Shown: positions 35,529 to 44,557 of the stretch, piece by piece
How positions within the stretch are numbered: the stretch's first letter is position 1
How the letters are laid out: each line of letters opens with the position of its first letter
Source of the DNA: Desulfocicer vacuolatum DSM 3385
GTDB lineage: Bacteria > Desulfobacterota > Desulfobacteria > Desulfobacterales > Desulfobacteraceae
Length of the DNA stretch: 57,198 bases
Assembly: GCF_900176365.1 (NCBI RefSeq)
Contig: NZ_FWXY01000025.1
Coordinates: 1 to 57,198 of the forward strand
Direction of reading: 5' to 3'
Translations under genes and position numbers: made by a program
Notes under the pieces: model-generated
Database searches by the model: none
What the model saw: only the letters and a program-made list of their open reading frames with translations
Told to the model about the DNA's origin: nothing

Positions 35529-36806
35529 ATGACTGAAGATTATAGATCCATGTGGACGGATCTCGGATTGGATCTTGATGCCCATGACGCGTTGCTGGGC
35601 GTACTGGGAAGTGCTTACAAAGATATCTACCTGGCCCAGAAAAACCGCCCGGAAGGAATGGGTTATTTTGATTTTGTGATGAGTGAGGTCCATGGCTTGC
35701 GGATCAAGGAACTCATGGATGAAAAGGCCGCCGGTGGAAAAATCATAGGTTCCTATTGTGTGTTTGTCCCCGAGGAGATCGCTCTTGCTGCCAATGCCAC
35801 CCTGGTGGGGCTGTGCTCCGGAGCGGATTTTGCCATGGAAGAGGTGGAGCAACTATTGCCCAGAAACACCTGCGCCCTGATTAAGTCCGCTTTTGGGTTC
35901 AAGCTTGGCAAGGTGTGCCCTTACCTTGAAAGTGCAGATATGATTGTGGGAGAAAACACCTGTGACGGTAAGAAAAAAGCCTATGAATCCCTGGGACATC
36001 TGGTTAACAATCTTTATGTCATGGATTTGCCCCAGATGAAAACCGATAATGGAAAAGCCCTTCTTAAAAAAGAGTATCTGCGATTCAAGGAGGCAGTTGA
36101 AGCCCTTACAGGTGTCAGCATTACCAAAGAATCCCTTAAGTCCGCCATTGGCGTGGTCAATGCAAAACGGGCTGCCATTCATCGTCTTTCCTCATTGCGC
36201 AAGGCAGATCCTGCTCCTATTTCGGGTCTGGACGGCCTTTTGGCCAATCAGGTGTTTTTTTATGATAATCCGGCCCGGTTTACGGCATCGGTTCATAAAA
36301 TATGTGATGAACTGGAAGCCCGCATCCAGGATAGAAAAGGGGCCTTTCCGGAAAAAACCCCGCGTATTCTGGTGGCTGGATGTCCCCAGGCCGTGCCCAA
36401 CTGGAAATTGCCCATGATTGTGGAAACATCGGGGGCCGTCATTGTGGGGGAGGAATCCTGCGTGGGTGAACGGGGTACCCGTCACCTCACCGATGACACA
36501 GGCAGCACTCTGGATGAGATGATGGATGCCCTGGTGGATCGCTATTTCCAGGTGGACTGTGCCATTTTTACCCCCAATGAGCAGCGTCTTTTGCATATCC
36601 GGGAGATGGCAGCAGCTTATAAAGCCGACGGAGTGATTCATTACGGCTTACAGTTCTGCCAGCCCTATCTCATGGAATCCATTCCCGTGGAAAAGGCGCT
36701 GGAGGAAAAAGGAATCCCCTGTTTGCGCATTGAAACCGACTACGGCATGGAAGATATGGGGCAGCTTAAAACCCGGGTGGAAGCCTTTGTGGAGCAATTG
36801 GGATAG
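35529..36806 (+). CDS. 2-hydroxyacyl-CoA dehydratase D-component family / double-cubane cluster protein
   Basis: 425 residues of the HgdB/YjiM family. Candidate cluster cysteines lie in GLCSGADFAMEEVE, RNTCALIKSAFG, LGKVCPYLESAD, GENTCDGKKKAYESLG, VAGCPQAVPNWKLP, GEESCVGERGTRHL and GLQFCQPYLMES. True dehydratases need two different subunits plus an activator. Here a single D-type subunit is followed by the activator, which matches the double-cubane protein (DCCP) arrangement, a group shown to carry an [8Fe-9S] cluster and reduce small molecules such as acetylene and hydrazine. The natural substrate is unknown. Ribosome site AAGGAG. Confidence 0.82.
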   Translation: MTEDYRSMWTDLGLDLDAHDALLGVLGSAYKDIYLAQKNRPEGMGYFDFVMSEVHGLRIKELMDEKAAGGKIIGSYCVFVPEEIALAANATLVGLCSGADFAMEEVEQLLPRNTCALIKSAFGFKLGKVCPYLESADMIVGENTCDGKKKAYESLGHLVNNLYVMDLPQMKTDNGKALLKKEYLRFKEAVEALTGVSITKESLKSAIGVVNAKRAAIHRLSSLRKADPAPISGLDGLLANQVFFYDNPARFTASVHKICDELEARIQDRKGAFPEKTPRILVAGCPQAVPNWKLPMIVETSGAVIVGEESCVGERGTRHLTDDTGSTLDEMMDALVDRYFQVDCAIFTPNEQRLLHIREMAAAYKADGVIHYGLQFCQPYLMESIPVEKALEEKGIPCLRIETDYGMEDMGQLKTRVEAFVEQLG

Positions 36807-36816
36807 GGAGAATATC

Positions 36817-37569
36817 ATGCGTTTTGCCGGAATAGATATCGGATCCCGGAGCATTGAACTTGTGGTTGTCGATGAAACCGGAAAAATTTGTCACTTGGCC
36901 CAGGCGGACACCGGGTTTGACCCCATGGCTGAAGCAGAAAAACTCATGGACGGTATCCGTTATGACGGCATCATGGCCACTGGATATGGGCGAAATCTTT
37001 TTGAGATTGCCTTTGACGCCCCCACGGTGACGGAGATAAAAGCCCATGCCAGGGGTGCACAGGCTTTGTTCCCTGATGTCCAAACCATTCTGGACATTGG
37101 TGGCCAGGACAGTAAAGCCATTGCCCTGGCCAACAATGGACGGGTGAAAAAATTTGAAATGAACGATCGTTGTGCCGCCGGTACCGGTAAATTCCTTGAA
37201 ATCATGGCCAAAGCACTGGGCTTTACCATTGACGATTTTGGCAAAGCCGCCCTTTCTGCCGCAAAAGATCTCCACATCTCCAGCATGTGTACGGTGTTTG
37301 CAGAATCTGAAGTCACTTCCCTCATTGCCAGGGGAGAGGATCGCCGGGAGATTGCCCGGGGGCTTCACACCAGTGTCATCCGCCGGGCTGCGGGCATGCT
37401 CAACCGGGTTTCTGCCAAGGGGGACATTGTTTTCACCGGCGGGGTGGCCAAAAATTTGTGTATGGTGGAATTGTTGTCAAAAAAACTTGATCGGAAGATC
37501 AGGGTTTCCCGGGATCCCCAGATGAACGGGGCCTATGGGGCAGCACTGCTGATGGCAGAAAATCGCTAA
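36817..37569 (+). CDS. ASKHA-type activator (HgdC/YjiL-like, DCCP reductase-like)
   Basis: 250 residues from the ATG at 36817 (AGGGAG just upstream, 10 bp after the previous stop). The ASKHA ATPase signature FAGIDIGSRSIELVV starts the protein; ILDIGGQDSK and FTGGVAKN follow. The two cysteines that hold a [4Fe-4S] cluster between two subunits are in NDRCAAGTGKFLE and SSMCTVFAESEV. The dimer uses ATP to drive one electron into the partner D-component or double-cubane protein. A terminator at 37601 ends the operon. Confidence 0.92.
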   Translation: MRFAGIDIGSRSIELVVVDETGKICHLAQADTGFDPMAEAEKLMDGIRYDGIMATGYGRNLFEIAFDAPTVTEIKAHARGAQALFPDVQTILDIGGQDSKAIALANNGRVKKFEMNDRCAAGTGKFLEIMAKALGFTIDDFGKAALSAAKDLHISSMCTVFAESEVTSLIARGEDRREIARGLHTSVIRRAAGMLNRVSAKGDIVFTGGVAKNLCMVELLSKKLDRKIRVSRDPQMNGAYGAALLMAENR

Positions 37570-37600
37570 AACAGCCAACGCTATCTTTTCCGGTAAATTG

Positions 37601-37645
37601 AAAAAGGCTTTTTGATTGAACCAAATCAAAAAGCCTTTTGTTTTT
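37601..37645 (+). terminator. Intrinsic terminator after the activator gene
   Basis: AAAAAGGCTTTTTGATT pairs with AATCAAAAAGCCTTTT, followed by GTTTTTC. It closes the HdrD-like to activator operon. Confidence 0.85.
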
Positions 37646-37704
37646 CATGTGCCTGTGCTTTGATATTTTTAACCTAACTTTTAGCCGGCAAGGAAAACAA
37701 TACA

Positions 37705-38415
37705 ATGAATCAGCAATCGAACTTTGATGTTTATTTGAAGCCCACCTTTTTTATTGACAGCGATTCGCCCACAATTCAAGAATATTCTCGGGATATCTGC
37801 CGTGGTGTGAAGTCTCGGCAGGACAAGGCCATTGCCCTTTATTACAGGGTCCGGGATGATATCCGGTATGACCCTTATCATTTTGAAGACAATCAAAATT
37901 TTATTCGGGCAAGTGCGGTTTTAAAAAGAAAGGCCGGGTATTGTGTGGCCAAAGCTGTACTTCTTGCTGCCGTTGCCAGGGCCCAATCCATTCCTGCCCG
38001 CCTTGGCTTTGCAGATGTTCGCAATCATCTGGTCACAAAACGCCTCAGGGATATGATGGACACGGATTTGTTTATTTACCATGGCTATGTCGAGCTTTAC
38101 CTGGCAGGGCAATGGGTCAAGGCAACCCCTGCGTTTAATGGTTCTTTATGCAGTCATTTTAATGTAAAACCCCTTGAATTTGATGGTATTCATGATTCCA
38201 TATTTCATGAGTTTGACACTTTAGGACAGCGTCACATGGAATATGTGAATGATCGAGGCATCCATGCAGATCTGCCCTTTGATAAAATTCATGCTGCCTT
38301 TAAAAAGTATTATCCCAGAATTTTTGAGATCAACCGGCATCAAGACCCAAAGGCGTTTACCCGGGAAGCGTTGACAGAAAATGCTCCCGGGAAAGACGTT
38401 TCCCCGGAAATTTAA
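37705..38415 (+). CDS. Transglutaminase-like (cysteine peptidase fold) protein
   Basis: 236 residues. The N-terminal half has AIALYYRVRDDIRYDPY and then KAGYCVAKAVLLAAVARA, whose Cys (about residue 74) is the expected nucleophile. YHGYVELYLAGQWVKATPAF supplies the His-and-Asp/Asn region of the transglutaminase core. No signal peptide. Such bacterial proteins act as peptidases or amidases; substrate unknown. It stands between a terminator and the nitrilase-like gene 25 bp downstream. Confidence 0.82.
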   Translation: MNQQSNFDVYLKPTFFIDSDSPTIQEYSRDICRGVKSRQDKAIALYYRVRDDIRYDPYHFEDNQNFIRASAVLKRKAGYCVAKAVLLAAVARAQSIPARLGFADVRNHLVTKRLRDMMDTDLFIYHGYVELYLAGQWVKATPAFNGSLCSHFNVKPLEFDGIHDSIFHEFDTLGQRHMEYVNDRGIHADLPFDKIHAAFKKYYPRIFEINRHQDPKAFTREALTENAPGKDVSPEI

Positions 38416-38440
38416 ATGTTAGTTTTTTGTGGAAAATAAT

Positions 38441-39337
38441 ATGAAACCATGGATTTTTGTCAGTCTGGTTTTTGTTTTTACTCTTAGCTTGTTCGGGTGC
38501 TATTCCCCCAAGGTCCATGCCTTTGAGATGGAGCGATTCAGGATCGCCCTTGTCCAGATGGATGCCACCCGGGGAAAGGAAAACAACTTAAAAAAGATAG
38601 AACACTTTGCAACAAGAGCTTCCCGTAATAAGGCACAAATCATCTGCTTTCCAGAGTTGTCCATCACCGGGTATGAAAGAACCCATTCCCTTGCCCTGGC
38701 CGAAGCCGTTCCCGGTAAATCATCCGGCACGGTGTCAAAATTGTCCCAGAGGCTTGGCATCATCATTCTTGCCGGGCTCATAGAAAAAGTCCGGGATGAA
38801 CTTTATATCACACACATGGTGGCTTTTACCGACGGCAGGGTGGAAATCTACAGAAAGACCCATCCGGGCAGCAACGAAAGGGTCGTTTTTTCCCAGGGTA
38901 ACGCCCTTCCGGTTTTTCATGCAGAAGATACCCGGGGCAATGGGGTGACCTTTGCCATTGGTATTTGTTATGATATGCATTTTCCTGAAATTGCTGCGGT
39001 GTATTCCCTGAAAGGTGCCCAGATTCTCTTTGCACCCCATGCCTCTCCTTTGGGAGGAGAACGGCGCATTGCCGTGTGGAACCGTTATCTGGGAGCAAGG
39101 GCCTATGACAACACTCTTTATGTTGCGGCATGCAATCATCTGGGCCGGAACGGTACCAAGACATATGGATCAGGCATGGGCATATGGGACCCTGGTACAG
39201 CCCAGCTGCTTACGTCCTTTGTTGATGGTGAAGATGGGATTCTTTTTTATGATCTCAATCTTGCGGCCCTGGCAAAAAAACGTGGAAAAAAGAGTAAACG
39301 TTTTTTCCTTAAAGACAGAAGAGAGGAGCTTTATTGA
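38441..39337 (+). CDS. Nitrilase-superfamily carbon-nitrogen hydrolase with lipoprotein signal
   Basis: 298 residues from the ATG at 38441; a GTG at 38429 would add only four residues. A lipobox LFGC follows one hydrophobic stretch, predicting a membrane-anchored exported lipoprotein. The Glu-Lys-Cys triad is present: ICFPELSITGYER (Glu), EIYRKTHPGSNE (Lys), IGICYDMHFPEIA (Cys). The family cleaves amides or nitriles, typically in the cytoplasm; a surface or periplasmic member is less usual. It follows the transglutaminase-like gene and could be cotranscribed. Confidence 0.87.
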   Translation: MKPWIFVSLVFVFTLSLFGCYSPKVHAFEMERFRIALVQMDATRGKENNLKKIEHFATRASRNKAQIICFPELSITGYERTHSLALAEAVPGKSSGTVSKLSQRLGIIILAGLIEKVRDELYITHMVAFTDGRVEIYRKTHPGSNERVVFSQGNALPVFHAEDTRGNGVTFAIGICYDMHFPEIAAVYSLKGAQILFAPHASPLGGERRIAVWNRYLGARAYDNTLYVAACNHLGRNGTKTYGSGMGIWDPGTAQLLTSFVDGEDGILFYDLNLAALAKKRGKKSKRFFLKDRREELY

Positions 39338-39339
39338 TA

Positions 39340-39580
39340 TAACTGCCATGTCCTGCCGGACACAACGAATATTGACAATGTTATGATACCGCCCTCCGAG
39401 GGGGATGGAAACCGCAGATGGCTCAATTGGGCCGGTTCCTATTGTTCCTCGGGGACTTTGCCTTGGGTAAACTTGGAGGCAACCCTGCATATAATCTCCG
39501 CGGTCAGCCCTTCTTCTGATTCGGCTCTGTCCACAATCAAGCTTGAAATATTTTTCGGATTTACGGAGTATTTTATTTAA
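39340..39580 (-). repeat. Degenerate composite repeat A-B
   Basis: Recognisable but mutated: CGGACACAACGAATATTGAC tail, a weakened unit B hairpin around CCGAGGGGG and CCTCGGGG, linker CTTGGGTAAACTTGGAGGC and an eroded unit A ending ACGGAGTATTTTATTTAA. It appears older than the other copies. It fills the 339-bp gap before the next gene. Confidence 0.7.
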
Positions 39581-39676
39581 ATGTAAAAATTATTTCTTTG
39601 GGGTTGAAGTTTCATCTCCATCTGTTTATATATGTCATTTAAGATTGTTGATTAATGGACAGATGATGGATGATTT

Positions 39677-40309
39677 ATGAAAAATATCAAATTTTTAAAA
39701 ATATGTAACGACTTTGGGATGAATTGCCTAAGAAATTCACCCCTCATCAATATACATAAATGGAAAATTTGGAATGGACTGGTGCAACTTGCCATGCTGT
39801 TATCCATTTCAGCGGCATTGAACATGGTATTTTTCTATTGTACTAAGATGTTCTGGGAACTTTACGCATTTACGCCCATGGGCCAACAGTTTTTTGGCAT
39901 GTATCCTGCTGCCTCCTTTGCAATTTCCGATTTTCTTGACCTTGATGTGATGATGTTTTCCATGGAAATTGTTGTCTCTACCTTTGTTTTTTGTCTGTTC
40001 ATAAGCATTCTCTTGAAATTGTGCTATGTGCTTCGTTACTTTTATTTGCCAAGACAGCTATTGGGGAGATTAATTTTATTCGGGGTGCCTCTGGCTGCAA
40101 TGCTTGCAGGGCAGATACAAGAATATTACGGCCTGGAATACTGGAACATCGCTTTTGCTGCGGCTTTATTTCCCACTTTGATTTTATTCTCAGGCTGTTT
40201 TAAATTTTCCCATGAACAAATTCCGGAAATCGGCAATATAATAAGGGATGTTCTTCATATTGTGATAAAAATATTTGATTTTTTCAAGGATCAATCCCAT
40301 GGGAAATAA
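39677..40309 (+). CDS. Membrane protein of unknown function
   Basis: 210 residues, not recognised. About four hydrophobic segments are visible: LVQLAMLLSISAALNMVFFY, ISILLKLCYVLRYFYL (preceded by VVSTFVFCLF), ILFGVPLAAMLAG and IAFAAALFPTLILFSGC. Both ends are polar. It converges on the pstB-like gene, only 8 bp apart, with no visible terminator. Its composition resembles its neighbours, so it is not clearly foreign. Confidence 0.65.
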   Translation: MKNIKFLKICNDFGMNCLRNSPLINIHKWKIWNGLVQLAMLLSISAALNMVFFYCTKMFWELYAFTPMGQQFFGMYPAASFAISDFLDLDVMMFSMEIVVSTFVFCLFISILLKLCYVLRYFYLPRQLLGRLILFGVPLAAMLAGQIQEYYGLEYWNIAFAAALFPTLILFSGCFKFSHEQIPEIGNIIRDVLHIVIKIFDFFKDQSHGK

Positions 40310-40317
40310 TGGACTTT

Positions 40318-41028
40318 TTATTGTTCTTTTGTGGTCACCAGAGAGAGATTGCCATTTGATAATAGCAGATTCCTGTCCGCTATTCTCCGGATTTGGTCCA
40401 TGTAATGGGAGACCATGACAATGGTGCACCGGCTTTTTAACTCCAAGAGCAATTGTTCAATTTTTTCAACAGAAGCCGGGTCCAATGAGGCTGTAGGTTC
40501 GTCCAATAAGAGAACTTCCGGTTGTATCACCAGGGATCTGGCAATGCACAGGCGTTGGAGCTGCCCCCCGGAAAGCATTTGTGCATCACTGGAGAGCCTG
40601 TCTTTTACTTCCTCCCAAAGGTGAGCCTGTTGTAATGCAGTTTCGATCTTTTCCGGCACCATATTTTTTGAAATGCCAGCCAGTTTTAACGGGAATTGCA
40701 TGTTTTTCAATATACTCATGGGAAGGGGATTAGGCATCTGAAAAACCATTCCCACCTTTTGGCGCAAATGGTGGACATTGTATTCTTTTTTTGAGATCTC
40801 TTCTAAGCCTTTACCAAAATCGATCCATATACGACCTGTGGCTCTGGCACCGTCAATGTTTTCCCATAAACGATTTAAAGCGGTGAGCAAGCTGGATTTT
40901 CCCTGTCCTGATGGACCGCTGACGGCGGTGATGGTACCTGCTGGAATGTCCAGATTGATTTTATTCAGAATGTGATGCGGCCCATAAAAAAAATTAAGGT
41001 CCTGTACTTTTATTTTCGTTTTTTTCAT
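40318..41028 (-). CDS. Pst-type (phosphate-like) ABC transporter, ATP-binding protein
   Basis: 236 residues. Walker A GPSGQGKSSLL, Q-loop VGMVFQMPNPLPMSIL, signature LSGGQLQRLCIARSL and Walker B VLLLDEPTASLDPAS are all intact. PstB proteins share the PNPLPMSI-like segment, which supports the phosphate type. Its start overlaps pstA by 4 bp. Compared with typical PstB (about 250 residues) it is slightly short. No phoU gene follows, unlike common pst operons. Confidence 0.87.
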   Translation of the reverse strand: MKKTKIKVQDLNFFYGPHHILNKINLDIPAGTITAVSGPSGQGKSSLLTALNRLWENIDGARATGRIWIDFGKGLEEISKKEYNVHHLRQKVGMVFQMPNPLPMSILKNMQFPLKLAGISKNMVPEKIETALQQAHLWEEVKDRLSSDAQMLSGGQLQRLCIARSLVIQPEVLLLDEPTASLDPASVEKIEQLLLELKSRCTIVMVSHYMDQIRRIADRNLLLSNGNLSLVTTKEQ

Positions 41029-41900
41029 CGTACTTTTCTTTTAATCCAGTATGCAAAAAGGTACAAGCCGCCGCAGATAAACAATAAGATCAGGGCCGCA
41101 CCATAGGCTTTCATTAATTCTGAGGTATTTGCGTACTCTGCTGCCGTATAATAAATGAAGAACGGCAGCGCTTCATAGCCTGAAAAAATTGAATTTGGAA
41201 CTCCAGCTGTGGCAACGGCTCCGGTGAGCATAATCACCGCAGTATCCTCGGCACTTCTTCCAATGGCAAGGATGATACCGCCGATAATTTCCTTTGCCGC
41301 CATGGGAATCAGAACATACCATAGGTTCTGGGTCCGGGTGGCTCCAAGCGCCGGGCCTGTCAGCCGAACCTGGGGCGGAAGACTTTCCAGGGCGATTTGT
41401 GTTGAACGGATGATATATGGAATAACCAGAAATGCCAGACATAACGCGGAAATGAGCAGACAGGGATAGAGTTGTTTGAAAAAATGCTGGTGCAAAAAAA
41501 TGGTGACGGCAAATCCGAAAAGCCCCACCACAATGGATGGCAAAGATGCCATGATATCAAACATCAGCCCCAGGATTTTCCGGGTTCCGGACCGGGCAAA
41601 TTCCGAGAGAAAAATACCGGTGGCAATGCCCACGGGAAGGGCAAAAAGCATGGACAAAAAAATCAGTGCCAGGGTTCCGGTAATGGCCGGGAGCAGCCCT
41701 CCGAATACCTGCTTTTTTAAAAAAAGCGCGTCCATTACCGGTGTATGGGCAAAGATCAGATCCAGGTTCAGGCTGGACAAGCCATGGAACAAAAGATAAC
41801 CCAGGATGGTTAAAACGGCGGATGTGAGGATAAATGCGCAGCACCAGGCATAGAAGCTTAAAAATATATCTACTGCAGAATGGTTTTTCATGATTATCAC
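41025..41900 (-). CDS. Pst-type ABC transporter permease (PstA-like)
   Basis: 291 residues with six predicted membrane spans. LPVGIATGIFLSEFARSGT, MASLPSIVVGLFGFAVTIFL and GATRTQNLWYVLIPMAAKEIIGG (EAA loop) match PstA. It overlaps both neighbours by 4 bp (ATGA), so the four transporter genes form one tightly coupled operon. It brings phosphate, or possibly another oxyanion, through the inner membrane together with the PstC-like protein. Confidence 0.87.
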   Translation of the reverse strand: MIIMKNHSAVDIFLSFYAWCCAFILTSAVLTILGYLLFHGLSSLNLDLIFAHTPVMDALFLKKQVFGGLLPAITGTLALIFLSMLFALPVGIATGIFLSEFARSGTRKILGLMFDIMASLPSIVVGLFGFAVTIFLHQHFFKQLYPCLLISALCLAFLVIPYIIRSTQIALESLPPQVRLTGPALGATRTQNLWYVLIPMAAKEIIGGIILAIGRSAEDTAVIMLTGAVATAGVPNSIFSGYEALPFFIYYTAAEYANTSELMKAYGAALILLFICGGLYLFAYWIKRKVR

Positions 41901-42742
41901 TGCCTTTTTCCGGCAGCGCGGGCGAAAAAAACGCCAACACAGGTGAGCAGGTAGAGTGTCAGTGCGCAGACAAAAAGTGTCTTAAATTCCATGCTGTCAA
42001 AATCAGCTGCTGTCACCAGTGCAATGTGAGCGGTGAGGGTCCTTGCCGAATCCAGGATATGGCGGGGAAAATCAATGGTGTTCCCGCTGATCATAAGTGC
42101 AATGAGGGTATCCCCCACAGCCCTGCCAAATCCGAGAATCAAGCCTGTGAGTATTCCCTTCCAGGCACAGGGCAAAATGATCATTAAAAATTTTTGGGCA
42201 GGGGTGGCACCCATGGCTTCCACAGCAATGGTATATTGACGGGGAACGCTGGATATGCTTTGTGAAAAAATCAGTATCATGGTGGGGGAGATCACCAGCG
42301 ACAGCATGATGGCGGCAGATAAAATGCACATGCCCGATCCCTGGACAAAGGTTTCCCGGATAAGAGGCACTATGAGAAAAATACCGATAAACCCATAGAC
42401 CACGGTGGGGATGGCGGTCATGGCTTCTACCAGGTGCTGAAAAAACTTGCCCAGGGTTCCCGGACGGGTGATCCGGATAAAGATGGCAGCCCCGAAACTC
42501 ACAGGTGCTGCCATGATAAGGCTTAAAACGGAAATATACAGGCTGCCAAGGATCATGGGACCAATGCCAAACTGCCCCTGGCCCGGGAGCCAGGGGAGGG
42601 TCAGTATGTGAACTGTATCCGAGGCTCTGAGCACGGGGATGCTCAGCCATGCCATAAAAACCAGCACACCAAAGGTCAGTGATGCACACCCCCATGCAGC
42701 TGTCTGAAGGCAGATTTTTGGAATACGGTCATTTCCCAGCAT
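41897..42742 (-). CDS. Pst-type ABC transporter permease (PstC-like)
   Basis: 281 residues. PMILGSLYISVLSLIMAAPV, VEAMTAIPTVVYGFIGIFLI and EAMGATPAQKFLMIILPCAW are PstC-type motifs, the last being the EAA loop. Six membrane segments are expected. The start overlaps the stop of the binding protein by one base. It pairs with the PstA-like protein as a heterodimeric channel. Confidence 0.87.
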   Translation of the reverse strand: MLGNDRIPKICLQTAAWGCASLTFGVLVFMAWLSIPVLRASDTVHILTLPWLPGQGQFGIGPMILGSLYISVLSLIMAAPVSFGAAIFIRITRPGTLGKFFQHLVEAMTAIPTVVYGFIGIFLIVPLIRETFVQGSGMCILSAAIMLSLVISPTMILIFSQSISSVPRQYTIAVEAMGATPAQKFLMIILPCAWKGILTGLILGFGRAVGDTLIALMISGNTIDFPRHILDSARTLTAHIALVTAADFDSMEFKTLFVCALTLYLLTCVGVFFARAAGKRQ

Positions 42743-43581
42743 CAGCGAACCGGCACAAATCCTTTTTGGACAACGATGTTTTGACCTTCAGGGCTCAAAA
42801 GATAGTTGATGAATTTTTCAGCCAATCCTGTGGCAGGGCCTTTGGTGTTGCTGTAAAGCCCTCGGGAAACTTTATACTTGCCGGATTTTACTGTTTCCAG
42901 GTCCGGGCGCACGCCATCAAGGGAAACAGGTGCAACGCTTTGGTCAATATATCCCACAGACATATAGCCGATGGCATAGGGGTTTTTTGCCACAGCGGTT
43001 TTCATGGCACCGTTGGAAGAAGCAAATTGTGCCTTGGGAGAAATGTCGCCCTTTGCCAGGGCTTTTTTCCAGAACACCGAACGGGTGCCACTGGATTCGT
43101 CCCGGGTATATACATTAATGGCACGGTCCGATCCGCCAAGTTGTTTCCAGTTGTTGATTTTGCCTGCGAAGATATCCTGTAGTTGTTGTGATGTGAGTGC
43201 CTGCACAGGGTTGTCGGGATGAACCACGGTGCCAACTCCGTCGATGGCCCATTTATATAGGGATAGTTCATATTTCTGGATTTCAGCATCGCTGGCCTTT
43301 CGCCCTGAATTTCCGATTTGAACCAGTCCTTCTCCCACCTGTTTAATGCCGGCCCCGGAGCCTCCTCCGGCAATGGTGATCTGGATATCAGGATGGGTGT
43401 CCATGATTTTTTGTGCCGCAATTTTCATTACAGGGATATGTGCTGTTCCGCCTGATATTCTAAGGGTTCCTTTTTCTCCTGTAAAGCTGTCAATACTCTC
43501 TGCCGGGCTGGAAGAAACCAGAATAAAACAGCATGCCAGAAGCCATGACAGATGTTTAAGTGTGTTCATAAAAAATTTCAT
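42742..43581 (-). CDS. Pst-type ABC transporter, periplasmic phosphate-like binding protein
   Basis: 279 residues from the ATG at 43581, which has AAGGAAGGG upstream; longer in-frame starts lack a signal peptide at the right place. The signal segment is LSWLLACCFILVSSSPA. Binding-site motifs of PstS-like proteins: RISGGTAHIPVMKIA, AGGGSGAGIKQ and YTRDESSGTRSVFWKKA. This is the short PstS class. Phosphate is likely, though related proteins bind other oxyanions. First gene of the operon. Confidence 0.87.
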   Translation of the reverse strand: MKFFMNTLKHLSWLLACCFILVSSSPAESIDSFTGEKGTLRISGGTAHIPVMKIAAQKIMDTHPDIQITIAGGGSGAGIKQVGEGLVQIGNSGRKASDAEIQKYELSLYKWAIDGVGTVVHPDNPVQALTSQQLQDIFAGKINNWKQLGGSDRAINVYTRDESSGTRSVFWKKALAKGDISPKAQFASSNGAMKTAVAKNPYAIGYMSVGYIDQSVAPVSLDGVRPDLETVKSGKYKVSRGLYSNTKGPATGLAEKFINYLLSPEGQNIVVQKGFVPVR

Positions 43582-43766
43582 ATGCCCTTCCTTGTTGTGT
43601 GAAAATTTAATTCTTGGATTTTGATAAAATTGTTGGAATGACTCGCTGCGCTTGTCTTCCAACCAAAAGTTGCAACAAACACGCTTCGCATGCTGATGAA
43701 CTTTTAATTAGTTTTTTACAGCCTGATTTTGCCTGTAAAGGGTAACTGTTATTTTTATGCCATGGA

Positions 43767-43849
43767 CACCGGACAAGCAAATTGTTAATCTAAATCCACT
43801 GGATTTTTCCTATTTGTTTTTTTGATACTGCCAGGTGGGCTGTCCGGTG
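43767..43849. repeat. Inverted repeat CACCGGACA/TGTCCGGTG in the pstS upstream gap
   Basis: Nine-base perfect arms at 43767-43775 and 43841-43849, about 65 bases apart, in the 573-bp gap 43582-44154. It could be a small mobile element or a regulatory stem. The gap otherwise contains a truncated unit A repeat and no gene. Confidence 0.4.
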
Positions 43850-43995
43850 AAAAATTTCTGATTTGATTAAAATGCTGGGAAGATAGTTGTTCATTTGTTC
43901 GGATGCGCGCCTCACATCGCTTTGTATTGATTTAAAATTAACGAAAAGGTGAGCCGTGCATGAAAATTATGAAAGAGTATGCAAATCTAACACTC

Positions 43996-44056
43996 TTTTA
44001 TGTTTCGTTGTGGGCAGAACGAAATCAGAATAAGGTCTACCCGTGACAGTCTTATA
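43996..44056 (+). repeat. Truncated unit A repeat
   Basis: CTTTTATGTTTCGTTGTGGG through AGGTCTACCCGTGACAGT is the second half of unit A. It lies about 100 bp before the CGGC-type gene. Confidence 0.65.
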
Positions 44057-44154
44057 AAAATAAAAAATTTTCCTGTTGAATAATCCGGTGGACATTGATA
44101 GCTAAGACCTGTGAGCAGAAACTCATAATTAACCATCAAACATCAGGAGGAAAA

Positions 44155-44499
44155 ATGGAAAAAGTTGTCGTAGTTGGATGCGGAAGTTATATGGATGCCG
44201 GATACGGCTGTCCCGGTGAGTGGAGATGTCTTAAGGCTGCTGCCCTTGGTGAGGGCAAATTTGAATCAGAGTCCCAGGTGGTGGGCTTTGTCAAGTGCGA
44301 ATGCCCCGGTCGTACCATGGTGCCCAACACGGGCATGACCATGAAACTTTCTGAGCTTAAACCGGATAAAATTTATCTGTCTTCCTGCATGGCCAATGCC
44401 AAGCCCGACTGCCCCTATTCCACCCCGGAAGAGAAGGCCGAAATGCTCAAGGGCAAATTCGGTATTGATGTGGTCATTGGTACCCACGACTACCACTGA
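44155..44499 (+). CDS. CGGC-type small cysteine-rich protein
   Basis: 114 residues from the ATG at 44155, with an excellent AGGAGG site 6 bases upstream. MEKVVVVGCGSYMDAGYGCP starts the protein. Conserved-looking cysteines continue in EWRCLKAA, VKCECPGRT, SSCMANAKPDCPYS. The layout (beta strand, Cys cluster, Cys-rich middle, terminal strand) resembles the CGGC domain, thought to bind metal. No function is established. It is a single gene between repeats, closed by a terminator. Confidence 0.72.
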   Translation: MEKVVVVGCGSYMDAGYGCPGEWRCLKAAALGEGKFESESQVVGFVKCECPGRTMVPNTGMTMKLSELKPDKIYLSSCMANAKPDCPYSTPEEKAEMLKGKFGIDVVIGTHDYH

Positions 44500-44516
44500 T
44501 AGTAAGCACTGATAAG

Positions 44517-44557
44517 AAAAACCCCTGAGTATTTGTCCTTAGCCCAGGGGTTTTTTT
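44517..44557 (+). terminator. Intrinsic terminator after the CGGC-type gene
   Basis: AAAAACCCCTG pairs with CAGGGGTTTTTTT around an 18-base loop, 17 bases past the stop. Confidence 0.85.
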
